From NCBI GenBank assembly GCA_014526335.1, contig JACTAT010000060.1:6056898-6120897 (forward strand): a stretch of 64,000 bases of DNA, read 5' to 3'. The DNA is from Chrysaora quinquecirrha. Its lineage: Eukaryota; Cnidaria; Scyphozoa; Semaeostomeae; Pelagiidae. Both the position numbers and the translations under genes were made by a program. Under the pieces are notes generated by a model. That model was not told where the DNA came from and searched no databases. It worked only from the letters and a program-made list of their open reading frames with translations. Positions 1-12,446 of the stretch are shown here, piece by piece (position 1 is the stretch's first letter; each line of letters opens with the position of its first letter).

Positions 1-90
1 GTGAGACCCACCAATACAATGCGGTGCGCGAAATGTGCCCTAGTTTAGCTACAGCTTAACTTTCACTAACTCTGAAATGAATTGAAATTA

Positions 91-91
<1 letters not shown>

Positions 92-122
<31 letters not shown>
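92..122. repeat. (TTG)n microsatellite
   Basis: About ten uninterrupted TTG units. Similar TTG/CAA runs recur inside several MITE copies in the window (for example near 8870, 36460 and 40780), so this may be the internal run of a decayed element. Confidence 0.85.
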
Positions 123-1030
123 GTAGCTTGAACTTCCAGTAATCAAATTCAATAGCGATAATTACAACTTTTCAATTGATTCTACAGTGAAACGTTGAGT
201 TGAACTTTACATTAACCCCTGGGAACGAGGTTGCCTTCGCACAGAAAACCAATAAGCCTCATTATGTCCGTAGGAAAGCAATTCATCAAATCTGAATAAA
301 ATTAATAAGAGAATTAATAACAACTTGATATTAATATATTTATTCAATGAAAGTTGCCTGATATGGTCTATCTGTTGCATCAGTTTCTTGAGCGCATTTT
401 ACAAGCGTGCGCAGATATGCTGCAATACGCGACCCGTTCTTTTTAGGGCCTATTTTTATGGATGAAACCATTCAAACCTTTCCAGCCCAGGATCTCAGGG
501 GTGAAATCAAGAGGTTTGATCTCGTATCCCTATGCAAACACTGCATTTTTCGAGTTGCGTTGAAATATTTTAAGTTAAATCTCTTTTCAGAGGTCGTGCC
601 AGCCTTGCGTCGTCAGCAATCTTCTGCCAAGGCACTGGGCATAGAGATGTCGTGTCGTGTCCGTTTTCTCTGTATTGTTTAGGACTTAGTTGCAAATGTT
701 GCATCGCGGCCTGTCTTCTTACATAAGCAGCGATGGACCTACATCTAATGTTTCAAATTTGCACCCATCTAACGGACCTCGTTTAATTTCAAATTGGATC
801 AAAATTACACCTAAATATTCCACAATCATCGCTCGTCTGATTCTGAAAACATTAGAGGTACCACCTCTGTGAACAGCTTCAGGAATAGAAACACAAAGGG
901 ATGTGTCTTGAACACTCAGGCCTATTTTCTTTTCGTAGCTTGGGCCTGGCAGTCAAATTTACACTTGACAAATCCTGGAACGGCTTTTGTTTCAATGGCT
1001 GAATCAACAAACGCCATGTTGAAGGTACTG

Positions 1031-1285
1031 TGGCGTCGTGGCCTAATAGTTACAGCTAGCTTGTGGGGCGTCAAAAGCTCAGCGAGGTCGGGGTTCGAAT
1101 TGCCTGCCTGCAGACTCAACTGGTTTTACCTCCGACGAGTTGAGTTGAATTGAAATTTGAATGTTCGTTCTCTACTGGAACTCGAAGGCAAGGTTCTCTA
1201 AGGTTCAAGCCCCAGCTACCGTAGCGACACAGCCAGGGTCGAGGTCTCGATTAGTTAACCTACTACTGGGTCTCAAGACGCGCGG
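1031..1285 (+). repeat. tRNA-derived SINE, family B
   Basis: The left part carries an A-box-like GTGGCCTAATAGTTA and a B-box-like GGGGTTCGAATTG, the internal Pol III promoter layout of a tRNA. The right part, GGTCGAGGTCTCGATTAGTT followed by ACCTACTACTGGGTCTC, recurs at 39480-39530 and in part at 33510-33545. A reverse-oriented copy lies at 15320-15445. Family assignment rests on copies within this window only. Confidence 0.6.
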
Positions 1286-1939
1286 AAGATGCGCACATGG
1301 CTATTGTTTTCAAAATAATAGCTCTATTTTTCTCTATGTTGCACTTAAAATTGCGCGGAGGATCATCCGTGCACGCAACATAAAAAGCAGTTGTTTAGCA
1401 ACTGCCACTGCAGTGTGGGACAGCAAAAGATTCTTGCCAAGATTTTAGCTTGTGCTAAAGCTAAAATCACCGACTGATTGGTGGGTCCTTTCGAAAGAAA
1501 GACGACTTGCATTAAAAATTAATTTTAATTACGATTCCATATAAATAAAATTTTATTGCTCTGTAAAGAGATTCATATTTGTTATTATTAGTCCAAAATT
1601 TCTTCTATTAAATTTGGGTTGAGTTTAAATTAATATTTTTTCTATTTTTTTTCCACAGTACTACGTATCGGCCATTCTCGCCTTGAATTTCTAAATATTT
1701 TGATAAGTAACTCAGTGGAACACCAGTTATTGTTGCAAAAATATCGTCTTTGCTGAAAATGATAATTCTGAAGCATGTTCCAAGGTTTCTCCATTAAAAT
1801 AGCCAAGTCAGCAGAATGACGCAATCACTGTAAATTTGAATCGGCGCTTACCTATAGCATAACCCATGGCATAACCATCAAAACTGAAAACACTTACATC
1901 ATCTTAGGTGCCATATTGCCGCTCCCTCTCTAATTAACA

Positions 1940-2132
1940 CCCCGGATAACGTATGTGCAGTACAGCGGTGGTTGTGCAGTACAGCAGTGGTTGTGCAGTA
2001 CAGCGGAGGGATATTATCTGTACAGCGGAGGGATACCAATAGTACAGCGGTGGATGTTCAGTACAGCGGTGGGATGATTTCCCTTCACTGTACTGCACAA
2101 CCACCACTGTACTGCACATACGTTATCCGGGG
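1940..2132. repeat. Foldback element with near-perfect arms
   Basis: The left end CCCCGGATAACGTATGTGCA (1940-1959) is the exact reverse complement of the right end (2113-2132), and pairing continues inward for more than 40 bases. The interior is a tandem array of units resembling GTGCAGTACAGCGGTGGTT. Transcribed or single-stranded, the whole 193 bp would form a long hairpin. It has no coding capacity, so it is a foldback/MITE-type element. Confidence 0.75.
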
Positions 2133-3840
2133 AGGTTAATTTTGTTAAGATTTTCCAATCCCCCACCCTTATTAGGATCCCCCTCTTATTAAGATTATAG
2201 GTATATTAACATTGATATTTTCTTACTTAAACTGCTGAAACCTTCTTGGCGTGAAGTTTCATTTGTACACTCTATTTTCTATAGAACTTTGGATTTCTTT
2301 GCCTTGTAAGTACTATAAGGCCTGCTCGCACTGCGTTTCAGCAGTTTCGAGACAACGTTTGTCAAGCAAATTCCGACCACCCCTTTTATTCCGAACCCAC
2401 TTCCAATTACATTCTGAGCGAAGTTCCAGCCTCCCACCTATTCTGACCCCAGCAATTAAGCACCTAAGGGTAGCAGCCGGGGGTAATTTACTAGGGATGA
2501 GACGGGTGTATGGGAAACCAATCTACACGCTGCCTGTACCTATCACAGAATTTTTACCCCAAAGGTACACCCTGTTCAGCGGCACATCCGTCAGGTCAAA
2601 CATTGAAGTATCCCTCACCCCCCGTGGCATAGCAACCTACAGTAGGTTGTTACTATTGAAAAAAGAGTTGCCCAAGGCAGCAGCTTTTACTCTATACTTC
2701 TGTATAAAGAAAATATACATTGTTATCTTCAAGCTGCCTTTTATGGTACCTGCTAGAGCCATGCTCATTCTTTCTACAAAATGATGATTTGATTACAGAG
2801 AGATATATGGCATAATTCATAAGTAAAATGTATGCCATGGCAACTGAGCTAGGGCTCTTCTGGGCTTCAACTTGAGTAAAGCTCTTCAAATAAATCAAAT
2901 AAAGTCATTCTTATGTAGTTTAAACATCATTTCAACGATTTATTTGTCCGTTTAGTCATATGAGCAAATAAAATGACGGCCTAAGGAAGCTATCCAATGT
3001 TCCCCTAGACTTCCTTGGAGCTGGCAATTGTTTGTGTCTTGCTTTGAATCACTAGCTTGTTCTCAAAGCAGTTTTAGATGCAATACAAAAGGATTGAGCA
3101 AGGAGATAACCGATTCTTTCCGTTCTATAGTTATCGTGGTTCATGTTTATAAAATATCACGAAAATTGAATTGAACGGTTGCATTCTTTTAACTGCAACT
3201 TAAACAATACAATGAAAAGCAATGCTTTACTCATCAGTTTTAAAGTTTGAAACCACACAAATCGTTCTCGTGAATGCTGAATACTCTATTTGGTTGCCTT
3301 GGTGGTGAAAGTTGAAAGCATTTACCAAAACTTTCTCCAAGTAGATGAGCTAACTACTGAAAGGTCAACTAGACAAGTCGACTACTGAAAGGACAACAAA
3401 ACAAGTCTGGGTCTTGAGGTAAGCAATCTATTTTCATTTTCTGCATGTATCATTACAGAAACTCTGTTATTGCTTTAGCATTCAAATTCTTCCTTCTAAC
3501 TAATCCCAGTTTACTTCAAGAAGTTTATGATGACCCAAGGAGATTATCTCAAGTTGCAACTGAATTTGCTATTGTCATAAGCACAGCTATAATTATCGAC
3601 CATGTTACGTGCAACGATCTACTGTGTTCACTATAACTAGCGTTTTCGGCATCATGTAAATAGCGCATTCCAGAATTATTTATGCTTGAAAATCTAACAG
3701 GCCTGCTACATCAAATTTCTTTAGGCTTTGAAAACGCAGAACGGGTCCACTTTAGATTTCGAGTAGCCGAGTACTCATATCTTAAAACCACCTCTGTATA
3801 TATGCATTAAGCTCTCACAAGCGTGAACGGCAACAGCTCA

Positions 3841-4510
3841 CAAGCAATGAAAGTCGAGTTAAGTCGAGATAAGTCGAGCCAAGTCGAATGAAGTCAAGAG
3901 AAATCGAGAGAAGCTGTGTGAAGTCAAGATATATCGAGTGAAGTCGAGTGATGTTGAGTCGAGTCGAGGAACGTTTAGTGAAACCAAGTCAAGTCCAGTC
4001 AAGTGAAGCCAAGTCGAATCCTGTTGAGTCAAGTCAGGTCAAGTCTAGCTGAATCAAGTCAAGTCTAGTCGAGTCAAGCTGAGTCAAATCGAGTCAAGTC
4101 GAGTCAAGTTGAATCAAGTCAAGTCAAGCTGATTCATGTCAAGCTGAGTCATGTCAAGTCGAGTCGAGCCCAGTCGAGTCAAGTCGATTTAAGTCCAGTC
4201 AAGTCGAGTCAAGTCGAGTCAATTCGAGTCGAGTCGAGTCGAGTCGAGTTGCGTCGAGTCTAGTCTCAATGAATGAATATTAAAACAAGAAAAGTAAATA
4301 ATAACACAGGTACATAACACAGATACAAACACGTTGAGTCTGTTGGAGTCAAGTCGAGTCAAGTCAAGTTGAGTCGAATCAGTCAACCTGAGTTAATACA
4401 TGTGAAATAAAAGGCCAAATCGAACCAGCGCGGACGAACTTAAGTGAATTTAGTTTGACTGAGTCGAATCAAACCGAGTTGAGTCGAATCAAAGCTAATC
4501 ATTCGAATTG
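3841..4510. repeat. GAGTC/AAGTC short-period satellite
   Basis: About 650 bp are built from five- and ten-base units such as AAGTCGAGTC and AAGTCAAGTC, most regular at 4040-4260, with a short unrelated interruption at about 4265-4330 and decaying edges. The array is diverged, not homogeneous, so it is old or mutating freely. No gene is seen in it. Confidence 0.85.
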
Positions 4511-6052
4511 AATCAAATCAAATGAAAAGAAAAAAATTCATGATGGCAAAAGCAATTATCAAAATTTATTCTTTGATCGCGCAAAACAAAGTTAAGGCAA
4601 TGTTTATTTTGTAAATCAGAATATCAAGACTTTTCTTGCGTTATTTTGATTGTAAATTCTCAAGATATCTTTTAATCTAATCAAGAACTAAAAAAATGAA
4701 TAAAAAATAACAAAACAATTTTCTATCTATCAAATCTCCTATCTCTTTATTACAGCTGAGATAGAGGCACATTGGTATCTTTGATTTAGCAAGATCCATG
4801 TAGAAGCAAACTCAGCAACTATTAGAAGCATCTGCGTTAATCAAACAACATTGAATACTCCGAGAAGCATTACAGACAGTAAGTATATTACGTGTGCTAT
4901 TTGAAGCCAAATCCTGTTTGTTCTCTTTTCAGTTGATGAATATTGATTACTAGCTGTGTGTGTATCATTGTTCGTTACAACTGCAAGGCATACAGCAGGT
5001 TGCGCTGCAAAAGCTGTTCGACGGTAGATACTGAAAACAACGAAACGAGTTCTTTTTGATGTATGTCAATATTATCTCCAATGTGCTTGGATTTTATTGA
5101 TCACTAACCGGTAAGTTTAAACATCACTTCGATTTCATAAATATGTACTGTAGCGTGAGGAGTTTTGTTTCACAAGGTTCCTAGAAAATATAGCTTTCTT
5201 ATGCATCCATTATCAATGTTATTCTATCGGGTTTTAAATTTTTATTTCAATTTTATCAATATTTTCTTATATCTGAGAAGCGATAAACGACCCAGACCAG
5301 ATTTATGTTTCTATAAAACAAAAAATTAAAGCAGAGATTTCTAGTTTAAGAGTAATGCGGTGCAATTTTTTTGCAACAAAACTTGAGGGTATACTGACTT
5401 GCCTTTCAACTGCTTCTGAAGTAACTGGCAGGCTATTGCTACATATAGCAAATAAAATCGAGTATAGGAATCAAAACATCAAGTTCAGAGCCCTGAAAGT
5501 ACTAAATCAAATCGTAATTTGCTACAATTAAATTTGATATCCTTTCTTTTAAAATACGGATGTACGAATTGCAAAGATAGCAGTTTAAACTATTAACCAT
5601 CTAGCTTCTCAATCAGTTTCCATAACTTAACGATTCCTGCCTACAAACATGCCTATATTTCAAATATTCTGGCTCAGGAAACAAGGGTAATGTACATATG
5701 TTATTGCTTGATTGAACCGCTTAAAGGTAGGATTTGACTGTGTCTCTAAGATAGTAAGAATCTGAATCGAGCAAAATTACTGTTTGCTAACTTATGTATA
5801 AACACAATCAAAAGAAAACTTTTCTTTACATATTGAAATAAATCAAGAATAATAATCGGTACAGCCTTGTGCGAAGAAGCACATCTCGGAAAAACACATT
5901 GGGGAGAGCTTCTTCACTGTCTCGTCACACTCTAGAAAACTTTCTAACAGGCGAAGGCACAGGGAAACAGTGGAACATAATTTTCAGATAGACAAAACAC
6001 AATTAACATATTGCTCGCTTTTCAACCTCTTTTCCAACAGTGTATGTTACCA

Positions 6053-6303
6053 CGGTGGGGCACTCTCTAATGAAGGCTGAAAGGAATCTGCTCCTCATAT
6101 GAATGGGTCTTTATAAAAAATTCCTACAACTGGGTCTAATTCATGCCGAAAGTACCTTTAAATTGGGTATAGAAGCAAATTTCCTTTACATTTGATACAA
6201 AAATGCATGCTTAAATCCATGGAACTGGGATGCGTAATGTGTAAAACAATACCTTGAAAGGGGGTTGGTTTGTAAAAACCAACGTCAAGTACCCCCTCCT
6301 CCG
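6053..6303. repeat. Diverged copy of the CCCGGGGG MITE family
   Basis: The sequence runs in parallel with 55409-55695: shared blocks include CTCCTCATATG, GGGTATAGAA, AAAACAATACCTT and GTCAAGTACCCCC at the right end. The left terminus is degraded (GGTGGGGCACTC). It is non-coding; no target duplication is legible. Confidence 0.6.
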
Positions 6304-6827
6304 GAATATACAGCATTCAATACAAGAAGGAGTAGGAGTATTCATCTTATCATTCTAAGGTTAATAAAAACTTGGCAAATTCAAGAGCCATATATCTTTC
6401 GATATAAACCATTACTATACGGTGAAACAAAAAGAAAAGAGCTTTTCTGAGTCAGTTTCTTTACAGAAGTCACATGCTGGTAACAGTCAATAAGAAACTA
6501 AACCCCCTTTAGTACCTGCTTGCGCCTTTATATGTCGCTAAGTGAAGCGTTGTTAACGGCGGTCAAGATGGACAGTTTGATGAAAACAAAATGATACGAG
6601 AACATTCGTTGTCGTTACTCTTTTAGAATCCACTCTTAAAAGAATGAAATCTTTTCCAACCAACTTCGATTCAGCTAACCTGTGAAATACCCAAATTAAG
6701 CAGAGGCTTAGTCCAATGAAACTTTCATCCAAGATGGTTGCTATGTGTTGCTAAGGGGTATTTTCCCAACATGCACTGCGTGAAGATCTGGAGCACTATC
6801 GTACGCTAGCTGGTATGGTGAAGTGCA

Positions 6828-7246
6828 ACCTCTCCCCCAGGGAGAATAGGCCTCTACGTGAAACTCCGCTATCCATATTCGACCCTGGTATCGGCCTTCT
6901 CTATTCGCAATTTGATGGGCTGTCTAAACAATAGATATTTTAATTGACGTCACTGTTTCTTCAAAATTTCACACCAAAATAGGCCGAAAACTATGCAAAA
7001 AAACATCTATAAAAACCAAAAAAAATTATGCTACATGACATCTTGTATCTTGCCTTACAATTATCAATGAAATTCTTTGCATTTTCTTTCTAAGAACATC
7101 TGCTTTCGGAATCTACGTCTTGTTTTGATGCCTAGCTAGGCCGAAATCGCCAGTATTTTGGCAGATCTTGTGGCCGGTACCAGGGCCTGAATCGATTTGA
7201 CGGTTGAGATTCGAGGAAACTCGATCTGGGGCCTGGGGACAAGGTT
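6828..7246. repeat. MITE with AACCTCG...CGAGGTT-type ends
   Basis: This is a longer, diverged and inverted copy of 22618-22904. Shared blocks include AGGCCTCTACGTGAAACTCC, CAATAGATATTTTAA-like sequence, TCAAAATTTCACACCAAAAT and GGTTGAGATTCGAGGAAA. The outer ends AACCTCTCCCCCAG and CCTGGGGACAAGGTT form imperfect inverted repeats. It is about 130 bp longer than the other copy because of extra AT-rich sequence near 7000-7130. Confidence 0.65.
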
Positions 7247-7499
7247 GGGTGAAGTGTGGCATAGAATGATGCCAAAGTATACTAGACTTATTCAACAAGT
7301 CGCAGTTTTCGCCCCTTAGACTTAGGCCAGTCTCTCAGAACTACTCTGAGCCAACCAACTCAATTTTTCATGTAAATGGTTGTTGCTGTTGCTTTAAGGC
7401 TGCCGATTCTGTTGCTTAGCCCAGTGTAGTCGGGGTTCGAGATAAAAAGATGGAAGGAGATAGATGTGATTCGCCTTTCATGACAAATATATATTAATA

Positions 7500-7695
7500 T
7501 GCATGGTGCTGAAAAAGGATCAACATAGCCGAAATACAAAAACTTGTAACGGGAGGAAAGCCTTTGGCTGTATGACTTTTAAGAGTTACTCGGAGATTTC
7601 ATTGAGCTCTATAGCTCAGTAGCTAGAACCATCGTTGGCTCTTGGGTCATGCAGTCCAGTTTCGAATCCCATCTGTTGCTGTTGTGCTATGCCAC
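7500..7695 (+). repeat. tRNA-derived SINE, family A
   Basis: Reads TAGCTCAGTAGCTAGAA (A box, about 7612-7628) and AGTTTCGAATCC (B box, about 7658-7669), 40-50 bases apart as in tRNA genes. The flanks (GGTGCTGAAAAAGG upstream) match the reverse complement of the copies at 56215-56600 and 63540-64000. It is not scored as a functional tRNA because no clean acceptor stem or anticodon arm is visible. Confidence 0.65.
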
Positions 7696-8110
7696 TCGTG
7701 GATGAATCTGTTCTATAGTTTATATAGGCTGCATTGAGCCTAGCGACTGGTCCTAGATACATAATTTCACCTTTACTAGTTGTTTCTTCGCACAATTACA
7801 GCTTGCTCAGTAGGATTTCATCTTTCTGGGTGAGAGGTCTGTGAAAAGTACGGCAGAAAACAGATGTTAGATGCAGCTGCTGTCTTCTAATTCTCATCAA
7901 AATATTGTTTTGGTTGCACTGATAAAAAGAACACGAGTATTCTGATATGATTTTAACATGATCCGCAAATACTAATGCGTCGATTCTTGCAACGATAAGG
8001 TAAACAATCAATTAGTGAACAACCACAGATTGGTCAAGTGTTTAGAGCCTTAAAACAAGATAATGATGTCGTTCGTTGGTTCGAAATCAAAGTCTATAGT
8101 CTGGCCTGGC

Positions 8111-8496
8111 CCCGGGGGTACTTCATTGTTCAAATGACTAGACGTGCCGCCCAGTTTTTCCAAACCCACCCATGTCTACCAACAAATTTGTCAGCCGTGG
8201 TACCAGAAAAAATACGAAATTTTTTACCCATTTGTATCAATATTTCAAATGTTTGAACCCAATTTAACGCCTGAGGCAACTCTAAATGCGGCGAAAAGGC
8301 ATTAGCGCTGAAAACTAAAACGCACTTTTCAATCAGGATTTTCAAAGCAATGCATGTCTAAGATTTTTTATATATTTTATTACCCATGTTTAGAGATTAT
8401 TTACAAAAAATCAACCCACATGTAGGAAATTGGCGCTGAAAAAGTTAGCCATTTAGGCGGCATGTCTTGTAACGAACAATGGAAGTACCCCCCGGG
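8111..8496. mobile_element. Non-autonomous hAT-like MITE with 8-bp target duplication
   Basis: The element begins CCCGGGGGTACTTC and ends GAAGTACCCCCCGGG, giving inverted termini of about 15 bases that continue imperfectly (CATTGTTC / GAACAATG). It is flanked by an exact 8-bp duplication, GGCCTGGC, at 8103-8110 and 8497-8504. An 8-bp duplication with short inverted repeats is typical of hAT superfamily insertions. There is no transposase frame in the 386 bp, so it would depend on an enzyme encoded elsewhere. Confidence 0.8.
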
Positions 8497-8786
8497 GGCC
8501 TGGCATATCACAGTTTACTGGATGTCTTGTTTACTACCACAAGGCTATTCCTAGTCCAGGCTGGTAGGCTGCTGCTATTAGCTACAAGTTCTTGCAAACA
8601 ACGAGACAGGAAGTTCCAGCTTCCAGAAGGCACGGAAAACATTAGACTTGCTTCCCAAGTCACTAACTTTCGCTCACATTGAATTGAAATGATGTTGCTG
8701 TTGTTCGCTTCAGTCAGGTCCGCTTCAGTAGTTTGAGCGTCCAGCAATTCAATTCAATAGCGATAGCTACGAATCATGTAGTAAGT

Positions 8787-8912
8787 TTAAACTCACTACA
8801 CGAGTCTCTAGTTTACGCTCCCCTTATTTTGATTTGTCACTCCACACTGAGCGATTGTAGAAAACAACAACAACAACATCGAGCGAAATAGTGGGACTTA
8901 TGGAGTGAATCT
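8787..8912 (+). repeat. TAGACTC MITE copy
   Basis: This is near-identical in layout to 40701-40822. Both contain GAGTCTCTAGTTTACGCTCC, then TATTTTGATTTGTCACT, GCGATTGTAGAAAACAACAA and a right end resembling GTGGGACTTATGTAGTGAGT. The terminal inverted repeat is about 15-20 bases. No protein is encoded. Confidence 0.7.
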
Positions 8913-11819
8913 ATATTAAGTTTAGCAAACATTAAGACATTCAGCCTCTCTTTGGTTTTATCTGCAGCAAATACCTAGACTCATTACGTAAGTTCTACCC
9001 TTCAATAACAAACAATCTTTAGCAACAGCGAAAAAATTTACATAAAAATATTGAATTGGATGGCCTAATGCTAAGAGTGTCATCCAAAAGTTGTGGTTTT
9101 GAGCGCTCTGCAGTCATTTATCTAAAAAAAGACTGGATCGAGCATCGAGCAACCTGTTGCTCGAAGTTTCGAAGCCCACAATTCTGCCAGGCGCCATATT
9201 GCATTTGTGACCCAAATTTTGCGGGACATTTTAGTTTGTCAAGGATGGCAATGTTACGGAGGTACAAAGTATTGACACAGTGCCTAAAGTATTGATCAGA
9301 TTGGCCTTAGGATCAAAAACTACGACTCGTACTTTGCATACATACTAATGAATACGTATAACTATTTCGCAAGACTGTTCTTCAGTTGATTGTTCGGCTT
9401 TTTAGCATATTAGAAGAAGCGCCTCAGAATAATTGAGAATATTTCCAATTTTTCATTTAAGTGGATTAAGGCATAGTGAGTTCATAACAAGAAGATTTGC
9501 ATTTCGTATCGGATTCAATTAAATATGCAAAGCAAAGCAGAACTTTCATTACGTTTCTTTGAAGATATTTCCCGATGACCCTTCTTAGCTGTTCATAACT
9601 TTAGCATTCTCGAAGTTTATAACTTATGTCGAATATCTTGTTTGCGAAATGTCTTTTTCAGCTGAAAAGTTGATTGCTCGATAAAACTTAAAATTTTGAG
9701 GAGACATTGCCTGATATGCGCGTGAAAACGTGTGTGACTGTTTGAATCGTAAAAAATTATGCGCAAATGCAATGCGTAATTAGGCATTTTTGGTTACCCC
9801 ACTTGAGACAACTAATATTTTTCAGTTACCCCACCATTTTGTCTTCAGCCCCAACCCTTGGACAAAGAAAACTCTGTACACTGCAAATTCAAACTGCAAC
9901 AGAAAAATATTCAATATCGAGTGTGGGAGCCCTGGAGGTGAGAAGGAGGAAGGCAGTAACCATGAAAATACAGTAGCCTACAAGTTACGTAAGCACTTTG
10001 GGTGCCTATTTTGTGACAAGGAGTAATTCTCCGTTCCCCATCCTCCGTTTTCTAGATCAACATAACCTGGTAGGCTTTTAGCATTATCAGAAATCTTCGA
10101 AGCCATAAGGGCCCATAAGACAATAAAGAAACTTTAACATAGACCATATGCCTGCGACAAAACATATCTTCAAAGAAGAGTGGGAGAATTGGGTTTCGTC
10201 CTTGCTGTCCCTCCGCTTCAGCCCAAGGCAGCAACGATGACAATAGCCCACAAGTGACGTAGCAGTGACCAAATCCCGCGCAGCAACATTGCATCTCAGA
10301 GAAACTCTGAAAATAATCAACTGAAAGCAGAAGCAGAGTTAATTGAAAATTGGATTGAAGAGATTTAGATTTGAAAATGATAACAAAGTGTAGAGCTAAA
10401 CCTGTAAACCATGTCAAGAGAGAGAGAGATTATCATACTGGTCTGGTTGCAAACAATATTGAAGACTCAAAGACTACAAGGTTTGTTAGGTATCAGAAGA
10501 CTAGTAGTATTTCTTATCATGGACTTTGTAGTAGTTCCTGTTCCACTTGTCAACACTGTCAACTGATGCATGCAAGCTAAACAAGATTCAACGTTGTTGT
10601 ATTCGTGTGTTTACTGTAAACAATTTGTAAATGTAAACATTTCTGATACCCATATATACATAAAAGAGCTTAAAAAGCTACATAGCAGCACAGCAAAACC
10701 AATTTTGAATTATATCATACAGTAAAAGCACTGGTTATTTACAAAGAATCAAAGAATGGCCCCCTGGTAAGTTCTAAAGCTAAACTTCCTCTCGGCCTAA
10801 ATGATCGAGAAAACACAAAACATGGAAAATAAATCTTAACTTTAAGAGGCTCAGAGGGCACAAGCACAGACGAACTACAGCCAGTTCTCTCAGAGGTTTG
10901 TATTGCAAAATCGTTGTTAGCTTATTTGATCGTCAGTCAAGAGAAAGCATGTTGTTTTCCCGGCGAAATGCCTGGTTGGGTCACGCAATGCACAAAGGCA
11001 TGTGTGTTTCGCATTCTGTGCACGATGCAAAAGTGTGACATTTGTTGAATCAAGGGTTTCTTCGAAGGGCTTCATATAAGAAACATCAGGTTTTTCAAGG
11101 CAAGTTTAGCAAGAAAACAAGAGAGCTATAGTATCAGCGAAGCGTCTGGCCAATCAGAATGCTTACATTCTTGAGACGCCTTGGGTAGCTACCGGCCGGC
11201 AGATTGGAGCGGATGAAGCGTGAGGGTCGTTTAGGGGTCCATGGACCATGGGAACATGTAAAATGTATCCAGGGAACAAGGGAATGTGGTTAAAATTAAA
11301 AAGGAACAAGGTTACATCAGCAAAATAGGGATCAGGTAAAATCTTCCCTTTCAATCTAAAATTGATTAAAATATTCAAACAAAATACCAGGGAAAAGGGG
11401 GATTTTCTCAAGGAACAGGGGAACATGTACCTAAAAGACCCGCAAGCATTGATTGGGGAACAGAAAACCAGACAATGGAATTAAATACGCGGTTTAAAAC
11501 TGCCCCCTTCTAGCAACTCTAAATAGTTTGTAAACCTTTGGGTTTTCTATAAATAGTTCAGCTTTTGGAGAATCCCAGTCGTTTTACAAAAAATCGTCGA
11601 AAATCCATGGACAGGTCTAAATTCTTAAGGCAATGTGAAGCGTTCGTGAAGCGTGTGTGTAGTTGCGTTTGTGCATTTGTGCACAGGTTCTCTGAATCAG
11701 GCATGTGGTTAAATTTGAGAAGGAACCTTATTCATTATCTTTTAAAGTCTATGATATCATGAATAGAATAGACAACACAAAGTCTGATAAAAAGTGGAGA
11801 ATAATTCTGCATATTAGTT

Positions 11820-11953
11820 CGAGGGGCATTTCACTCTGCAAAAAGGCGTACGAGACTTCCATTAAAACAAAAGGACTTTCAAGGGACTTCCGAGAAAACA
11901 ATAGGACTTCCAGGAAAGGTGTACGAGACTTTCAAGGAGTGAATTGCCCCTCG
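11820..11953. mobile_element. 134-bp MITE with 8-bp target duplication
   Basis: Starts CGAGGGGCATTTCACTC and ends GAGTGAATTGCCCCTCG, a 17-base inverted repeat with one or two mismatches. It is flanked on both sides by TATTAGTT (11812-11819 and 11954-11961), an exact 8-bp duplication. A sister copy lies at 46909-47034 inside the GPCR gene. The size, termini and 8-bp duplication point to a hAT-type non-autonomous element. Confidence 0.8.
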
Positions 11954-12372
11954 TATTAGTTCTCTTCCCTTATCTGCCATCCAGCCATGTGGGTCCTTGC
12001 GTCTTTTAATGAAAATCTTATTAATTAAGCTGCCGATATAAACATTGGAAAGATAATCAATGTGCTAATAAAATATATTGTCTGGTTTTTAGAGTTAAAT
12101 TAAACAATTTTTACCATCTGCTACTCTGCCATATGTTGATTGTGGACAAAAGCAACGTTTACAAAATATTTCATCTAAAAGCCGAGAAATGCTTAAAATG
12201 TTTGTGAGAATTAAGTTGTAAGAACATTAAAGAGCTGGGTACTAGTTATTTTTCCCGCGCTTTGATGTTCAAAGTTTCGGCGCCAACGTCATCTTGGCTG
12301 TTGGTTGTCTCCAAGAAATATTCGCTTGTCTCTCGCTACAAATTTTGTCACGGACTACAAAGTTTCCGAGAT

Positions 12373-12446
12373 GGCTAAACTGGGAGCCATCGAGGGGACA
12401 TGTCACGAGTGACAATGCCGCGCGCGACATGTCTCCTAGTTTAACC
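12373..12446. repeat. Imperfect inverted repeat
   Basis: GGCTAAACTGGGAG plus GGACATGTC on the left pairs with GACATGTCTCCTAGTTTAAC on the right, with about ten unpaired bases in the left arm and a GC-rich loop (CCGCGCGC). It may be the end of a decayed element; a related CTCCTAGTTTAGCCAG occurs at about 23505-23520. Confidence 0.4.

Noticed and set aside
2440..2520. Weak 5S rRNA-like pattern (ATTAAGCAC ... GGGATGAGAC ... GGGAA)
   Set aside because: Spacing is about nine bases too long and most internal control bases differ, so neither a 5S gene nor a 5S-derived SINE is supported.
2251..2784. 177-codon open frame
   Set aside because: No recognisable domain, no splice partners, Pro/Leu/Tyr-rich with no family pattern; best read as chance in non-coding DNA.
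7605..7675. Possible functional tRNA gene
   Set aside because: A and B boxes are present, but no acceptor stem or anticodon loop can be read, and the same sequence recurs as a dispersed SINE.
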